This document shows, one piece after another, positions 32,979 to 42,227 of a DNA stretch of 64,000 nucleotides. The stretch comes from Olivibacter domesticus (GTDB lineage: Bacteria; Bacteroidota; Bacteroidia; Sphingobacteriales; Sphingobacteriaceae): contig NZ_FOAF01000001.1 of NCBI RefSeq assembly GCF_900109575.1, forward strand, positions 2,079,662-2,143,661, in the 5' to 3' direction. Under the pieces are notes generated by a model. That model worked only from the letters and a program-made list of their open reading frames with translations. It made no database searches and was not told where the DNA came from. How positions within the stretch are numbered: the stretch's first letter is position 1; every line of letters starts with the position of its first letter. Made by a program: the position numbers and the translations under genes.

Positions 32979-35357
32979 CTATTCGTTAATTATTTCTATT
33001 CTCCGGTTAATTTCATATCCGGCCTCATCCGTTACAGTAATAAAATACAAGCCTGACTTCACTTTAAGTGGCATTTCATGAAAAGTCTGCGTAGATCCTA
33101 AAAATTCATTATTTGCATACCAAAACAACTTCATTTTAGGTTGGGTATGCGCTACTTTTAATATAAAAGGCTGTACCTCACCGCTAAAATCCTTCGTTAG
33201 GTATATCTTACTATCAAAATCTTTCGGATAAATAAAGTCCATGCTTATACTGGAGGAAATAATGCAATCCTCTCTGTACGGAGGTAACACCTGGTAATCC
33301 GCATGTTTACTCTTATAATACCACTCCATCACAGGAGGCAAAACAAACCATACCTTATTAATAATTTTATCGACAGGTTCGCATCCGCTGTTCACCCTAT
33401 ATCGTTCAGTTTGATCTAAATGTATGAGCTGATGGTATGAACAGGTTTTTGTGCGAAGACCATTTACAGGAATCAATGCTTTTATTTTGGGACAATTATC
33501 TTGCGCTAAACTTCCACTTATGGCACAAAGGTCCTCCTCCACCAGGTTACCGAATGGTGTAACAAACCAGCTAGACCTTGGCAATAACCTAAATACATCA
33601 AAGAGCAATGGTGCTGCATTTCCTACACCTGTAAGCTGAGGCCTACCCTCTCCTGTGGCATTACCCACCCATACCCCAACAACATAATCTTTCGTAGTGC
33701 CAATAGCCCAAGCATCCCGATTACCAAAACTAGTTCCTGTTTTCCAGGCAATTTCCAAAGCAGAGTCATAAAATCTCCAAGCTTCATCACCTTCTGGTCG
33801 GTTTACTTCCTTCATAGCATTGTATGTTAACCATATCGATCCGGCGCCCAATACAGGCTCTTGCTGTTTAATACTGCCAAAATCCAGCTTCGTTTTGGCA
33901 TAAATATTTAAATCCGAAAATTCATTTGCTCTGTATGCTTCTTTGGTATTATAATAATTAAGCGTTGAAGAAAGATTAGCATACGTTTTGCAGAGATCCC
34001 AAAGATTAGACTCGGCACCTCCTAAAATAAGCGATAATCCATAATGATTAGGATGCTTATTAATGTTTTTCAGACCAAAATGTTGGAGTTCCTCATAAAA
34101 CTTATAGATCCCATATTGTTGAAGCATCAGCACACTGGGTATATTTAACGAGCGGGAAAGTGCCATATGTGCTGGAACCGCTCCATCATACGTTCGATTG
34201 AAATTTTCCGGACTATAACCCGCTATCTGCGTAGGCACATCTGCAACCAGTGTATTAGGCAATATTTTCCCATTGTTTAACATGCCTGCATAAAGCAACG
34301 GTTTCAGGATGCTGCCTGTACTCCTTGGTGCGCTTATAATATCAACATCCTTTTGATGCCACTGATCGGTTGGAGCATTACCTACATAAGCAAGCACGTT
34401 CCTACTTTTTACATCTATTACCAAAACGGCCAAATTATAAACCTCATTTTGCTTATACTGTAAATAATAATGCGACGCTAATTGGTTTACCCTTTGCTGT
34501 AACTCCATTTTAAGGGTCGACTGTAGCCGTTTCCCCTCGTTGGTTTGCGTTACTTTACTTAATAGATGAGGTGCTATTTGTGGTAAATTAAAAGGTTTTT
34601 GAGGTAAGGCCTCTTCTAATGATAGGGCATAAGTAAGCGAGTCTATTATATTCCTCTCATATAGTTTGTACAATAGGCCATTACGTTTCTTACGCAGAAC
34701 AGATTGATTTTTACCTGGATATATTAAACTAGGTGCGTTTGGGAGCACTGTTAACGTCGCTGTCTCCGCCCATGAAAGCTGATTCGGCTTTACGCCAAAA
34801 TAACGCCATGAAGCCATTTCCAGACCAACTACATTCCCGCCAAAGGGAGCATGCGCACTGTAGAGGTTCAGTATTTTATCTTTACTATAACGTAACTCGA
34901 GTCGCGTAGCCAATATCAGCTCAACAAGCTTTTCAAAATATGTCCGCCGCTTATGTTCTCTCGAGAGGCGGATTACCTGTTGTGTTATGGTACTTCCTCC
35001 CCTAACAATTCTTTTAGCCTTATTATTTTGCATAAAAGCCTTCACCATCGCCACTGGATTAAAACCTAGATGGTGGTAAAAATACTGATCTTCGTAATTT
35101 ACAATACAGTGCTTAAATTTTTCCGGTATCGTATCCTGTTCTGGAAATCGCCATTGTCCATCCCTTGCTATTTTCGCCCCCAGCAATTCACCTTCTGCAC
35201 TCTCCAGTACAGTAACATAAGGCGTGTCGAATAAGGTTCTTGGAAGACAGAAATAGTATACTCCTAATATGAATAACATTAAGATGCTTTTCACTTTGTT
35301 GTGAAACATCCAATTTTTAAGGATATTTAATTTATCTTTTAGTTTTTTCAGTAACAT
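32979..35357 (-). CDS. pbpC: Penicillin-binding protein 1C (bifunctional class A PBP)
   Basis: Inner-membrane anchored peptidoglycan glycosyltransferase/transpeptidase. Order: short cytoplasmic basic segment, membrane helix (SILMLFILGVYYFCLP, 24-39), GT51 domain with catalytic Glu89 (NYEDQYFYHHLGF) and RGGSTITQQ (119-127), transpeptidase with Ser349-X2-Lys352 (STGSILKP), SLN (403-405) and KTG (539-541), and the PBP1C-specific C-terminal beta domain (about 690-792). The N-terminal layout is standard. The gene follows the alpha-2-macroglobulin gene by 150 nt on the same strand, reproducing the yfhM-pbpC arrangement of Enterobacteria. The role is thought to be cell-wall repair coordinated with the trapping of attacking proteases. 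Confidence 0.95.
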   Translation of the reverse strand: MLLKKLKDKLNILKNWMFHNKVKSILMLFILGVYYFCLPRTLFDTPYVTVLESAEGELLGAKIARDGQWRFPEQDTIPEKFKHCIVNYEDQYFYHHLGFNPVAMVKAFMQNNKAKRIVRGGSTITQQVIRLSREHKRRTYFEKLVELILATRLELRYSKDKILNLYSAHAPFGGNVVGLEMASWRYFGVKPNQLSWAETATLTVLPNAPSLIYPGKNQSVLRKKRNGLLYKLYERNIIDSLTYALSLEEALPQKPFNLPQIAPHLLSKVTQTNEGKRLQSTLKMELQQRVNQLASHYYLQYKQNEVYNLAVLVIDVKSRNVLAYVGNAPTDQWHQKDVDIISAPRSTGSILKPLLYAGMLNNGKILPNTLVADVPTQIAGYSPENFNRTYDGAVPAHMALSRSLNIPSVLMLQQYGIYKFYEELQHFGLKNINKHPNHYGLSLILGGAESNLWDLCKTYANLSSTLNYYNTKEAYRANEFSDLNIYAKTKLDFGSIKQQEPVLGAGSIWLTYNAMKEVNRPEGDEAWRFYDSALEIAWKTGTSFGNRDAWAIGTTKDYVVGVWVGNATGEGRPQLTGVGNAAPLLFDVFRLLPRSSWFVTPFGNLVEEDLCAISGSLAQDNCPKIKALIPVNGLRTKTCSYHQLIHLDQTERYRVNSGCEPVDKIINKVWFVLPPVMEWYYKSKHADYQVLPPYREDCIISSSISMDFIYPKDFDSKIYLTKDFSGEVQPFILKVAHTQPKMKLFWYANNEFLGSTQTFHEMPLKVKSGLYFITVTDEAGYEINRRIEIINE

Positions 35358-35506
35358 TTATTTATGATGCTCCGACGGCTTAATCAACATCAAGTCGATC
35401 TGACTTTCGCTAAAGATTCAAACCCACATAAAATTCCCTGATGATACTTAAATTTTATCGTTCATCTATCCACTTGATCTTACAACTGGTAACGCACAAC
35501 GCACAA

Positions 35507-38500
35507 CTACCTGGCCACCTGAACCCACTGTCCTTTTGTTCTTACCAGGAATGAGTTATCATACATCGCTTCACATTGAATGCCAGGCAAATAATATCTC
35601 CCTAAATAAGAAGCATTCAGTAGAATTTGGAAAGTACGACTTTCACTGCCATTCAGCGCAAAATAGAAGGAAGTTCTGTCGTCTCTAATATCCATATAAT
35701 CAGCTTTATTTTGTCCGAAAGCGCCATAATCTGTGTAGCGTGTATTTACAATTTCCCATCCCGAAGGGATAATCTGCGTAAGTGCAATGTTTTCTACGCG
35801 ATCTAAACTTTGGTTTTTCACCGTGACAAATGCAATAAATTCGGTTCCTTGGTTAAGAGACGTAATATCTATTGCATCCCCTTTTCTATTTTTAAATTGC
35901 AGAGTAGCACTCAAGTTGCGTTGTATTACCTGTTCTCGGCCAACCGGAAGTACGCCACTATTCAACACCTTTACATAGATTGTATTTTTATCTTTATTCT
36001 TCAAGACAATGCTATTAGCTCCTGTTTTTACCTCTAGCTTCCGATCTGCAAAAGCTTTTGCTGTTTGAATCTGTTGATTCTTACCATTAGCTGTATACTG
36101 TACATTCACCCCCTTGCCTCCATTCATTTTTGCAAATCTTGATATTGCATATAAGCTATAGGAAGTAGTTTGCGTACTCATCCACGTGCCTGATGACAGA
36201 TCTTTTGCAATCTTCGTGGCCAAAGGAAATGCTTTCGCCGTTTGCTTCAACAAAAGCAAGGTTTCCAGCGCCATCGCTCTATTGCGTTCCGGCGAACCGT
36301 AGTAGAAATAACTATAAGTACTATTGGTATTATCGATACTACTTTTACTTAACAAATCATTACCTGCATTTTTTTGTCCCGCAATGACATATGCCGCCGC
36401 CAACCGTAAGCGCGTTTCGTTAGAAATACCCACCGTTTCACGTAAACGATTCATGGAGGCTAAATCGGGAGATCCCGCTAAAGCAAGCGTATACAAACGG
36501 TATGCTTGCGCGAAATCACTTCCTTGATGTGTTTCTATTCGCCATTGCTTCGAAGCTTTTTGTTGATAAGCGATCCACTTACCCTTAAAGTCAACAGGCA
36601 ATATATACCCCTTTGCTTCCGCTTCGATTAAGAAGTGCCCCGCATAGGAAGTCGACCAATCATCAGCCACAGTTAATCCAGACCAATAAGCGAACCCACC
36701 ATTCGTCAGTTGAAAATTAGCTAACTTATTAATACCAGCAACCACATTTCGTTGAATGCTTTCTTGCTTGCTCTTATCTAGATCTATCACATCATTGATA
36801 TACAGCTGTGGAAAAACACTCGAAGTAGTTTGTTCTAAACAACCATGTGGGTATTGGATCAGGTAATTCAAACGGCTATTAAAATCGATAGAAGGGAAGG
36901 ATGAGACCTCTAGTCGTGCTGCGTTGCTACCGGTTACGCCAAAAGTTTCCCAGTTAATTGTTCTTTGTTCATTCGCTTTCAACACCAGTTCTTTATAGTC
37001 ATTAGTAACCGGATTAGGATTTGTAATATCTATTTCCACCGGATAAGAAGACCTCTCTTTGCCGGAAGTAGCAATTACTTCTATTTTGCCAATGCCTGTA
37101 CCATCCCCTACTTCCAAATCAAAGTAAACCATCTTTTCTTCCGGTTGAGCAAAACTTACCGTATTGGTATTTCCACCTATAATTTTGAGTCCTTTACTTG
37201 TTTTGACTTCAACGGTAGCATTTTTAACGTGATTCTCCATAGCAAACAAGGTAACAGGCAGAGTAACCTTTTCAGATGGAGATATTTTTCTTGGTAAAGA
37301 CGCCAATACCATTAACGGACTTCGAACAGGACTCGCTTTTTCTGTACTGCCATAGGCGCTCTTGGTTACATCTCCTGCCACTACCATTGTTCTAACAGAT
37401 CCAATATAATTGGGTATCTTCACCTTATGGGTATTACTTCCATTCTTCGGAAGATTAAAAGGGCCTAAATAGATAACTACAGGTTTAAAGCGATCGGCAT
37501 TTTTTGCTTCTCCTCCACCAATATCTTCGTCTCCACCAATGCTGAACACCTGATTAACCTTTCCACCATATGCACCAATTACATCATTATACACATCCCA
37601 GGTTTTAACGCCTAACGCCTCTCGCGCATAAAATTTATTCCAGGCATTCGGTGTTTTAAAACGCGTAAGATCTAGCAATCCTTCATCTACGATAGCCACA
37701 GTGTAAGTCATGGCGCTACCCTTCTTTTCTTTAATATTGATATTAACTGTTTGCTCCGGTCTGAGCACATCCGGCATTGAGAGCAAAGGCTCTAAAATCG
37801 TTTCCTTATCTAACACCTCAACCGGAATGATACCATACAGCCGGATTGGCGCATCGTTTAGCGTAGATGCATGTGGTTGTAGCAATGAAATATTAACATA
37901 CACATTGGGAGCCATTTTGGCGCTAATAGGTACTTCTAATTGTGTTTCTCCTTTTTGAGTTTCTACCCAATGCGTTTCTATTACCTGCGATCCATTTTCA
38001 ATAGATACCAAGGCCCTACTTCCCACACTTGAAGGGAACGAAATTTTCATTTTTTCTCCTACATTATAGCTTGTTTTATCTGTCGAAAACACCAGCATGT
38101 TAGCGTTGGTCCCATCTGTGTTCTTGGTTTTGGCCGACCAATAAGGCCAATCTATCAAGACCGTTTCCCCAGTAGCATGTCCTCCATCCAAGTCTGTTAC
38201 ATGAATAAAATACCTGCCCCAATCATTTTCATTGATGGTAAATTGTATGCTCGTTTTCCCATTTGCGCCAGTGCTCACTTTAAAACTTTCGGCAGGTGTT
38301 TTACTTGACGCGGCACTAAAACTAGATAAGTTATCATTTGATGCATCCCACCACCAACGCCATTCAACTTTATAAACCTTCACTTCAATATTTGCAGTGG
38401 CTTTCGGTTTTCCATGTTCATCCACAGAGACGATGTCAAAACGATTTAACTTGCCTGTCTCTAGCATGCCATACTTATTTGGCTCAGGTGATTTAAGACC

Positions 38501-41014
38501 TAAATAGGTATGATATGGTGAATACGTAGCGGCTGCTACGTCCGTACTGAAATCACCGCCATTTTCATAAACCTTTGTTATAAACGCTGCTTTTAACATG
38601 CCCGGAGCTTGCCCATGGAGTTGCGGCTTAATGCCTATGGTTGCCTTTCCAGCTTCATCTAGATTACCCGAAAATACATTGATTTCTTCTGTACTAAAGT
38701 TACGGGCCGGGTCATCAAACACATAATTGTTGAACCCTTTGAAGCTCGTTTTCATCTGGTAAAACTTTGCCTGCATTTCTGCTTTGAGATTTTTGGCAAT
38801 CGCTCCATGTAACCAAAACACGGCTATCTGATCCGTCGTGTTCTGATTGGCAGATAATATTTTTCCTGCCAGATTGTTTTTAATCTTCAGCCTATTAGGC
38901 TTAATTGTTTCTACTTTAATTTGTTTATAAAATTTAGCCCCGCCAACACTTATCACCGCTTCCCAATTGCCCGTTGGTGCTTCCTGTTTAGTAGGTACTG
39001 TAAAACTATAGTGATTATGCTCATTGTATTTCTGCACCTGTTGGTTAACCAATTTACCATTAGGATCTGTTAGGCGTAACTTTACTGGATGTGTTGATGG
39101 CAGTTTATTAGCCTGGTCATTTAACATAAACGAAAGGTGCAGGGTATCACCAGGCCTCCAAACACCACGCTCTCCATAGATAAACCCTTTTAAACCTTTT
39201 TGTAATTCATTGCCTGAAACATCAAAATTGCTAAGCGACAACGAAAGTCCTTCATCCAGTTTGACATAAGTACTATTATTACCTTCTTTTACAACAACAA
39301 AATAACCACGTTTTATATGCTCTAATGTAGCAGTCCCCTCCTTATCGGTATTTATTTCACCGACCTTTTGCTTTTGATAATCGTACAAAGCAATTACTGC
39401 CCCTGCTATTGGTTTAGTCGTAACGATATTGTTTACTGCAAAGAAGTAACTGCCATTTTTACCCATTTTAGCAATCACGCCTAAATCTGTAGCCAATACA
39501 TTAGTTGATACTTTATTATCATAATAATAATAGGAGTTCGAACAAGGGTCTTCCCTTTCTTGCCAGTTATAATCATCATAATAAGGGTAATCTCCATCTA
39601 CATTGCCCCGTTCATTCTCCTGTTCCTCTTCTAAATCTACTTCATCATTTGTATCTGGTTCATCTACAGGCGAGGTGTTACCGCATGGATAGATAGAATA
39701 TGCCTTCTTATAACTAAATTCCACATGATAGATCGCTCCGGGATCTGGTTTTATCAATTCAGATAAGTCTAAGGCAAAAACATTCCATTTTCCATTATTA
39801 TATAATTTATTCTGCGTTAAGGCTAATCTTTTTTTGGCAATTGGTAATGCCACCTTTCTCAGATTATAGTTCCCATTTATTTCATTATCTTGTAGGAACT
39901 GTAAGATGTTATCTTGATAAATCTTATAAATCTTTACATCTATGGCTTTTAAATTTGCAGCTTCAAAGTTGATCTTCAGATTATTTGAGCTGGGCAGCAG
40001 CGTACCGTTTTTAAGCATACGAACGCCTGGTTTAGTCTGCTCAAATATTATTTTTTTAGCATAGCCTTTTTTCAACTTCTGTCCTTCAGTATTTTCAATA
40101 CCTTGAAAAACTTCCAATAGACGCTCTCCTTTGATGATATCTCCAGAAAAAACCTTTAGCACATTTCCATCAACGGCATAGGTAAGGTTCCGTGCAGAGT
40201 CGATTGTCACCAAACCCTCAAAATTCTGGTTTTTCTTAAGCGGATCAGAAAAATTCACCAGCAGCATTTGCCCATTATCTTCTGCTATAGATGTTTTTAA
40301 CACCTTAAAGTTACCTTTAGCGGCAATGTCAAAAGTCTCCTCCCCCTTTTGTTCAATATCCAAGTCATCACCATTCCAGGCTATCTTAATTTTACCATCC
40401 GTTTTTGGCCTTCGTATACTATCGATAATAAAGCGGAATTCCGATCCAGATTTTACAGCGTCAAAACGAACAGGTAGGCGTTTACCTTCTTGTTCAGCAT
40501 AAACAAGTTTAGCAGCTGATCTAGCATCTAAATTATCGCTGGTGCGAAGTGTAGCATTTAGGAACTGCCAGTCTTGATTATATGATTGCAGTTCTTTTGT
40601 GACCACTACAAAGTCTTGCTTAATGGTTTTTACAGTAAAATTGAAAGTGGCCAGCTCTTTAGGGACATCGATAATATCGCCGAGGTTTAGAGAGACCTGA
40701 TATTCGGTATCCTGTTTAAGGCGTTCCTTCGGTTTAAAAACCAATGTGTTTTGAGAAAGAGCAATGACTTTCCCTTCCATTTTCGGATTTATTTTGAAAA
40801 GACTTTTATCTAATTCCTGATTCGGGGTCCATTCTTTTTTGTTGAATGCTAACACCACACGAACGTCCGATTCTGATGAAACAACTCCCGAGGTAAATTC
40901 AATAATGTACTTCTTGAACAAAGAAAAGTCTGAGTTAAAATCACCCGCATTTTTTTTATTACAAGAAAGCATTAGAAATGCCAAACAAGCTATGAGGTAT
41001 TTAGTTCTTTTCAT
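35507..41014 (-). CDS. Alpha-2-macroglobulin family lipoprotein with intact thioester motif
   Basis: Very large (1835 aa) periplasmic protease-trapping protein. It begins with a lipoprotein signal (MKRTKYLIACLAFLMLSCNK, lipobox LMLSC), then macroglobulin-type beta domains, a bait-like region, and the thioester domain with the CLEQ motif (Cys1392-Gln1395, in YPHGCLEQTTSS), so covalent trapping should be possible. The helical alpha/alpha toroid follows (about 1400-1680) and a receptor-binding-like C-terminus. An acidic, Tyr-rich low-complexity stretch (DEPDTNDEVDLEEEQENERG and on, about 455-500) interrupts the N-terminal domains. The gene precedes pbpC on the same strand. Confidence 0.93.
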   Translation of the reverse strand: MKRTKYLIACLAFLMLSCNKKNAGDFNSDFSLFKKYIIEFTSGVVSSESDVRVVLAFNKKEWTPNQELDKSLFKINPKMEGKVIALSQNTLVFKPKERLKQDTEYQVSLNLGDIIDVPKELATFNFTVKTIKQDFVVVTKELQSYNQDWQFLNATLRTSDNLDARSAAKLVYAEQEGKRLPVRFDAVKSGSEFRFIIDSIRRPKTDGKIKIAWNGDDLDIEQKGEETFDIAAKGNFKVLKTSIAEDNGQMLLVNFSDPLKKNQNFEGLVTIDSARNLTYAVDGNVLKVFSGDIIKGERLLEVFQGIENTEGQKLKKGYAKKIIFEQTKPGVRMLKNGTLLPSSNNLKINFEAANLKAIDVKIYKIYQDNILQFLQDNEINGNYNLRKVALPIAKKRLALTQNKLYNNGKWNVFALDLSELIKPDPGAIYHVEFSYKKAYSIYPCGNTSPVDEPDTNDEVDLEEEQENERGNVDGDYPYYDDYNWQEREDPCSNSYYYYDNKVSTNVLATDLGVIAKMGKNGSYFFAVNNIVTTKPIAGAVIALYDYQKQKVGEINTDKEGTATLEHIKRGYFVVVKEGNNSTYVKLDEGLSLSLSNFDVSGNELQKGLKGFIYGERGVWRPGDTLHLSFMLNDQANKLPSTHPVKLRLTDPNGKLVNQQVQKYNEHNHYSFTVPTKQEAPTGNWEAVISVGGAKFYKQIKVETIKPNRLKIKNNLAGKILSANQNTTDQIAVFWLHGAIAKNLKAEMQAKFYQMKTSFKGFNNYVFDDPARNFSTEEINVFSGNLDEAGKATIGIKPQLHGQAPGMLKAAFITKVYENGGDFSTDVAAATYSPYHTYLGLKSPEPNKYGMLETGKLNRFDIVSVDEHGKPKATANIEVKVYKVEWRWWWDASNDNLSSFSAASSKTPAESFKVSTGANGKTSIQFTINENDWGRYFIHVTDLDGGHATGETVLIDWPYWSAKTKNTDGTNANMLVFSTDKTSYNVGEKMKISFPSSVGSRALVSIENGSQVIETHWVETQKGETQLEVPISAKMAPNVYVNISLLQPHASTLNDAPIRLYGIIPVEVLDKETILEPLLSMPDVLRPEQTVNINIKEKKGSAMTYTVAIVDEGLLDLTRFKTPNAWNKFYAREALGVKTWDVYNDVIGAYGGKVNQVFSIGGDEDIGGGEAKNADRFKPVVIYLGPFNLPKNGSNTHKVKIPNYIGSVRTMVVAGDVTKSAYGSTEKASPVRSPLMVLASLPRKISPSEKVTLPVTLFAMENHVKNATVEVKTSKGLKIIGGNTNTVSFAQPEEKMVYFDLEVGDGTGIGKIEVIATSGKERSSYPVEIDITNPNPVTNDYKELVLKANEQRTINWETFGVTGSNAARLEVSSFPSIDFNSRLNYLIQYPHGCLEQTTSSVFPQLYINDVIDLDKSKQESIQRNVVAGINKLANFQLTNGGFAYWSGLTVADDWSTSYAGHFLIEAEAKGYILPVDFKGKWIAYQQKASKQWRIETHQGSDFAQAYRLYTLALAGSPDLASMNRLRETVGISNETRLRLAAAYVIAGQKNAGNDLLSKSSIDNTNSTYSYFYYGSPERNRAMALETLLLLKQTAKAFPLATKIAKDLSSGTWMSTQTTSYSLYAISRFAKMNGGKGVNVQYTANGKNQQIQTAKAFADRKLEVKTGANSIVLKNKDKNTIYVKVLNSGVLPVGREQVIQRNLSATLQFKNRKGDAIDITSLNQGTEFIAFVTVKNQSLDRVENIALTQIIPSGWEIVNTRYTDYGAFGQNKADYMDIRDDRTSFYFALNGSESRTFQILLNASYLGRYYLPGIQCEAMYDNSFLVRTKGQWVQVAR

Positions 41015-41068
41015 CTGTTTATTTTTTTGTTTATTTATTCATTATTGCGTGCTTCTAAAGGCATTATT

Positions 41069-41076
41069 CAAAAGTA
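41069..41076 (-). promoter_or_regulatory. Possible -7 element ahead of the alpha-2-macroglobulin gene
   Basis: TACTTTTG on the minus strand fits TANNTTTG, 55 nt before the start. No -33 TTG is found at the expected distance, so support is weak. Confidence 0.3.
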
Positions 41077-41083
41077 TTTATTT

Positions 41084-41175
41084 TCAAAGGCATTCATGAG
41101 CTCGGTTCATGCTGCCTTCGGCGGTTTAGTGGTCAGATGGAGCCTTTGATGAATAAACCCCGAAGGGCTCATGAA
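41084..41175. repeat. Nested inverted-repeat element in the A2M/DoxX intergenic region
   Basis: Three sets of arms within about 90 nt: TTCATGAGC (41093-41101) / GCTCATGAA (41167-41175), CCTTCGG (about 41115-41121) / CCGAAGG (41160-41166), and TCAAAGGC (41084-41091) / GCCTTTGA (about 41139-41146). Composition is GC-richer than the surroundings. No coding potential. It resembles a REP- or MITE-like palindromic unit; a related word (TTTCATGAGGGCT) occurs again near 41216. Confidence 0.45.
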
Positions 41176-41335
41176 CACAAAAGCCAATTAAAATTTGTGA
41201 ATAAATAATTATTTTTCATGAGGGCTAAAGCCGTTATCGATCTTCTCGCTACTATTGAAGAACTAATTTTATTGCGGAAATAAAAGAGTTAAGGCAGCAA
41301 TATACATAGACCCCAATTTATAACCCTCCTTTGTT
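41176..41335. other. Intergenic region without recognised function
   Basis: The rest of the 460-nt gap between the A2M and DoxX genes. AT-rich, no ORF of note, no tRNA-like fold seen; contains one more partial copy of the CATGAGGGCT word at about 41217-41228. Confidence 0.4.
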
Positions 41336-41339
41336 TCAT

Positions 41340-41370
41340 AAAAAAAGCCACCTCCCGTAGAAGGTAGCTT
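41340..41370 (-). terminator. Terminator of the DoxX gene
   Basis: Stem AAGCCACCT (41345-41353) / AGGTAGCTT (41362-41370) with one mismatch, followed on the minus strand by U7 (A run 41340-41346). It lies about 105 nt past the DoxX stop. Confidence 0.7.
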
Positions 41371-41476
41371 AGTCCATGTTATGAAATTATATTATTAAAA
41401 ATCATTTTAACAGCTTTATTACAATCAACAAAGCTAAAACAAACGCCGTTCATAAGAAATACCTGAAAATAGGTAT

Positions 41477-41923
41477 TTAAAACCAACGCTTGGATCCTGG
41501 TCTTCTCATTTCATGATCTAAAGAATAAGGGCCAGATCCAATAACGAAGAACACTAACAATAATATGAGCGCTACAAGCGATAGCCAAAATTCCGAGTTC
41601 ATGAAGCTAAATCCGTTTGTAATATTTACAAAAAAGACAGCTCCAAAAAGAATGGGTAATTGAAAAGCCACAGCTACCCTTGTCACCAGCCCAAGCGCAA
41701 TAAATATTCCACCAACTAAATGCGCGAAAGCAATGTAATGTACCGCAGACCATATAGATAATTGAAAATTCGTGCTTTCCATTAGCCGAGCTACAGAATC
41801 AGTATCCGCAATAAAGCTTACGCCTTTTGCAAAAATCACCACACCTAATATAATGCGCATTATATCTAGCCAGCGGGGATGATGTCTATCACCCCAAAGT
41901 TCTATCCTATGGATTAGGTTCAT
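41477..41923 (-). CDS. DoxX family membrane protein
   Basis: Four-helix inner-membrane protein of the DoxX family (148 aa). Helices: WLDIMRIILGVVIFAKGVSFI (with the family's Arg and Lys near the membrane face), HYIAFAHLVGGIFIALGL, VAVAFQLPILFGAVFFVNI and LSLVALILLLVFFVIGSG. Members are linked to redox or organic-acid metabolism, but no single function is agreed. A canonical Shine-Dalgarno (AAAGGAGG, 41936-41929) precedes the ATG by 5 nt, which is unusual in this window. Single-gene unit with a terminator downstream. Confidence 0.9.
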   Translation of the reverse strand: MNLIHRIELWGDRHHPRWLDIMRIILGVVIFAKGVSFIADTDSVARLMESTNFQLSIWSAVHYIAFAHLVGGIFIALGLVTRVAVAFQLPILFGAVFFVNITNGFSFMNSEFWLSLVALILLLVFFVIGSGPYSLDHEMRRPGSKRWF

Positions 41924-41928
41924 GATAA

Positions 41929-41936
41929 CCTCCTTT
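41929..41936 (-). promoter_or_regulatory. Strong Shine-Dalgarno of the DoxX gene
   Basis: Minus-strand AAAGGAGG, five nucleotides (TTATC) before ATG at 41923. It decides the start. Most other genes here have no such motif, as usual for Bacteroidota. Confidence 0.75.
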
Positions 41937-41989
41937 CTAATTGGTTATATAAAGATAAGGAAAATAAAATCGGAAAAACGAATTTATTT

Positions 41990-42215
41990 GAGTTAAGTTA
42001 TTGGTTGTTAGTTATTGGTTATTGGTTTGGTATCGAGATATCAAGATGTAAGTAACAAGTATCAAGATTATAGGAGTTACGAGTTATCAGTTCCGAGCTG
42101 TGCGTATAAAGTACCAGTTATTCTTGCGTCAATTACCGATCACTGCCCAACGATTTAACCAATATCTACTCGACTATTTAACTACTCAAAACTATTTAAC
42201 TACTCAACTATTTAC
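41990..42215. repeat. Low-complexity, repeat-rich intergenic region
   Basis: Two blocks of degenerate repeats: TTATTGGTTGTTAGTTATTGG-type words (41996-42034; also at 9862-9903) and ACTATTTAACTACTCAA-type words (42171-42213). No ORF, hairpin terminator or promoter is convincing. Probably decayed or slippage-generated spacer DNA between the DoxX and cysM genes. Confidence 0.5.
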
Positions 42216-42227
42216 TATTATCCCAAT

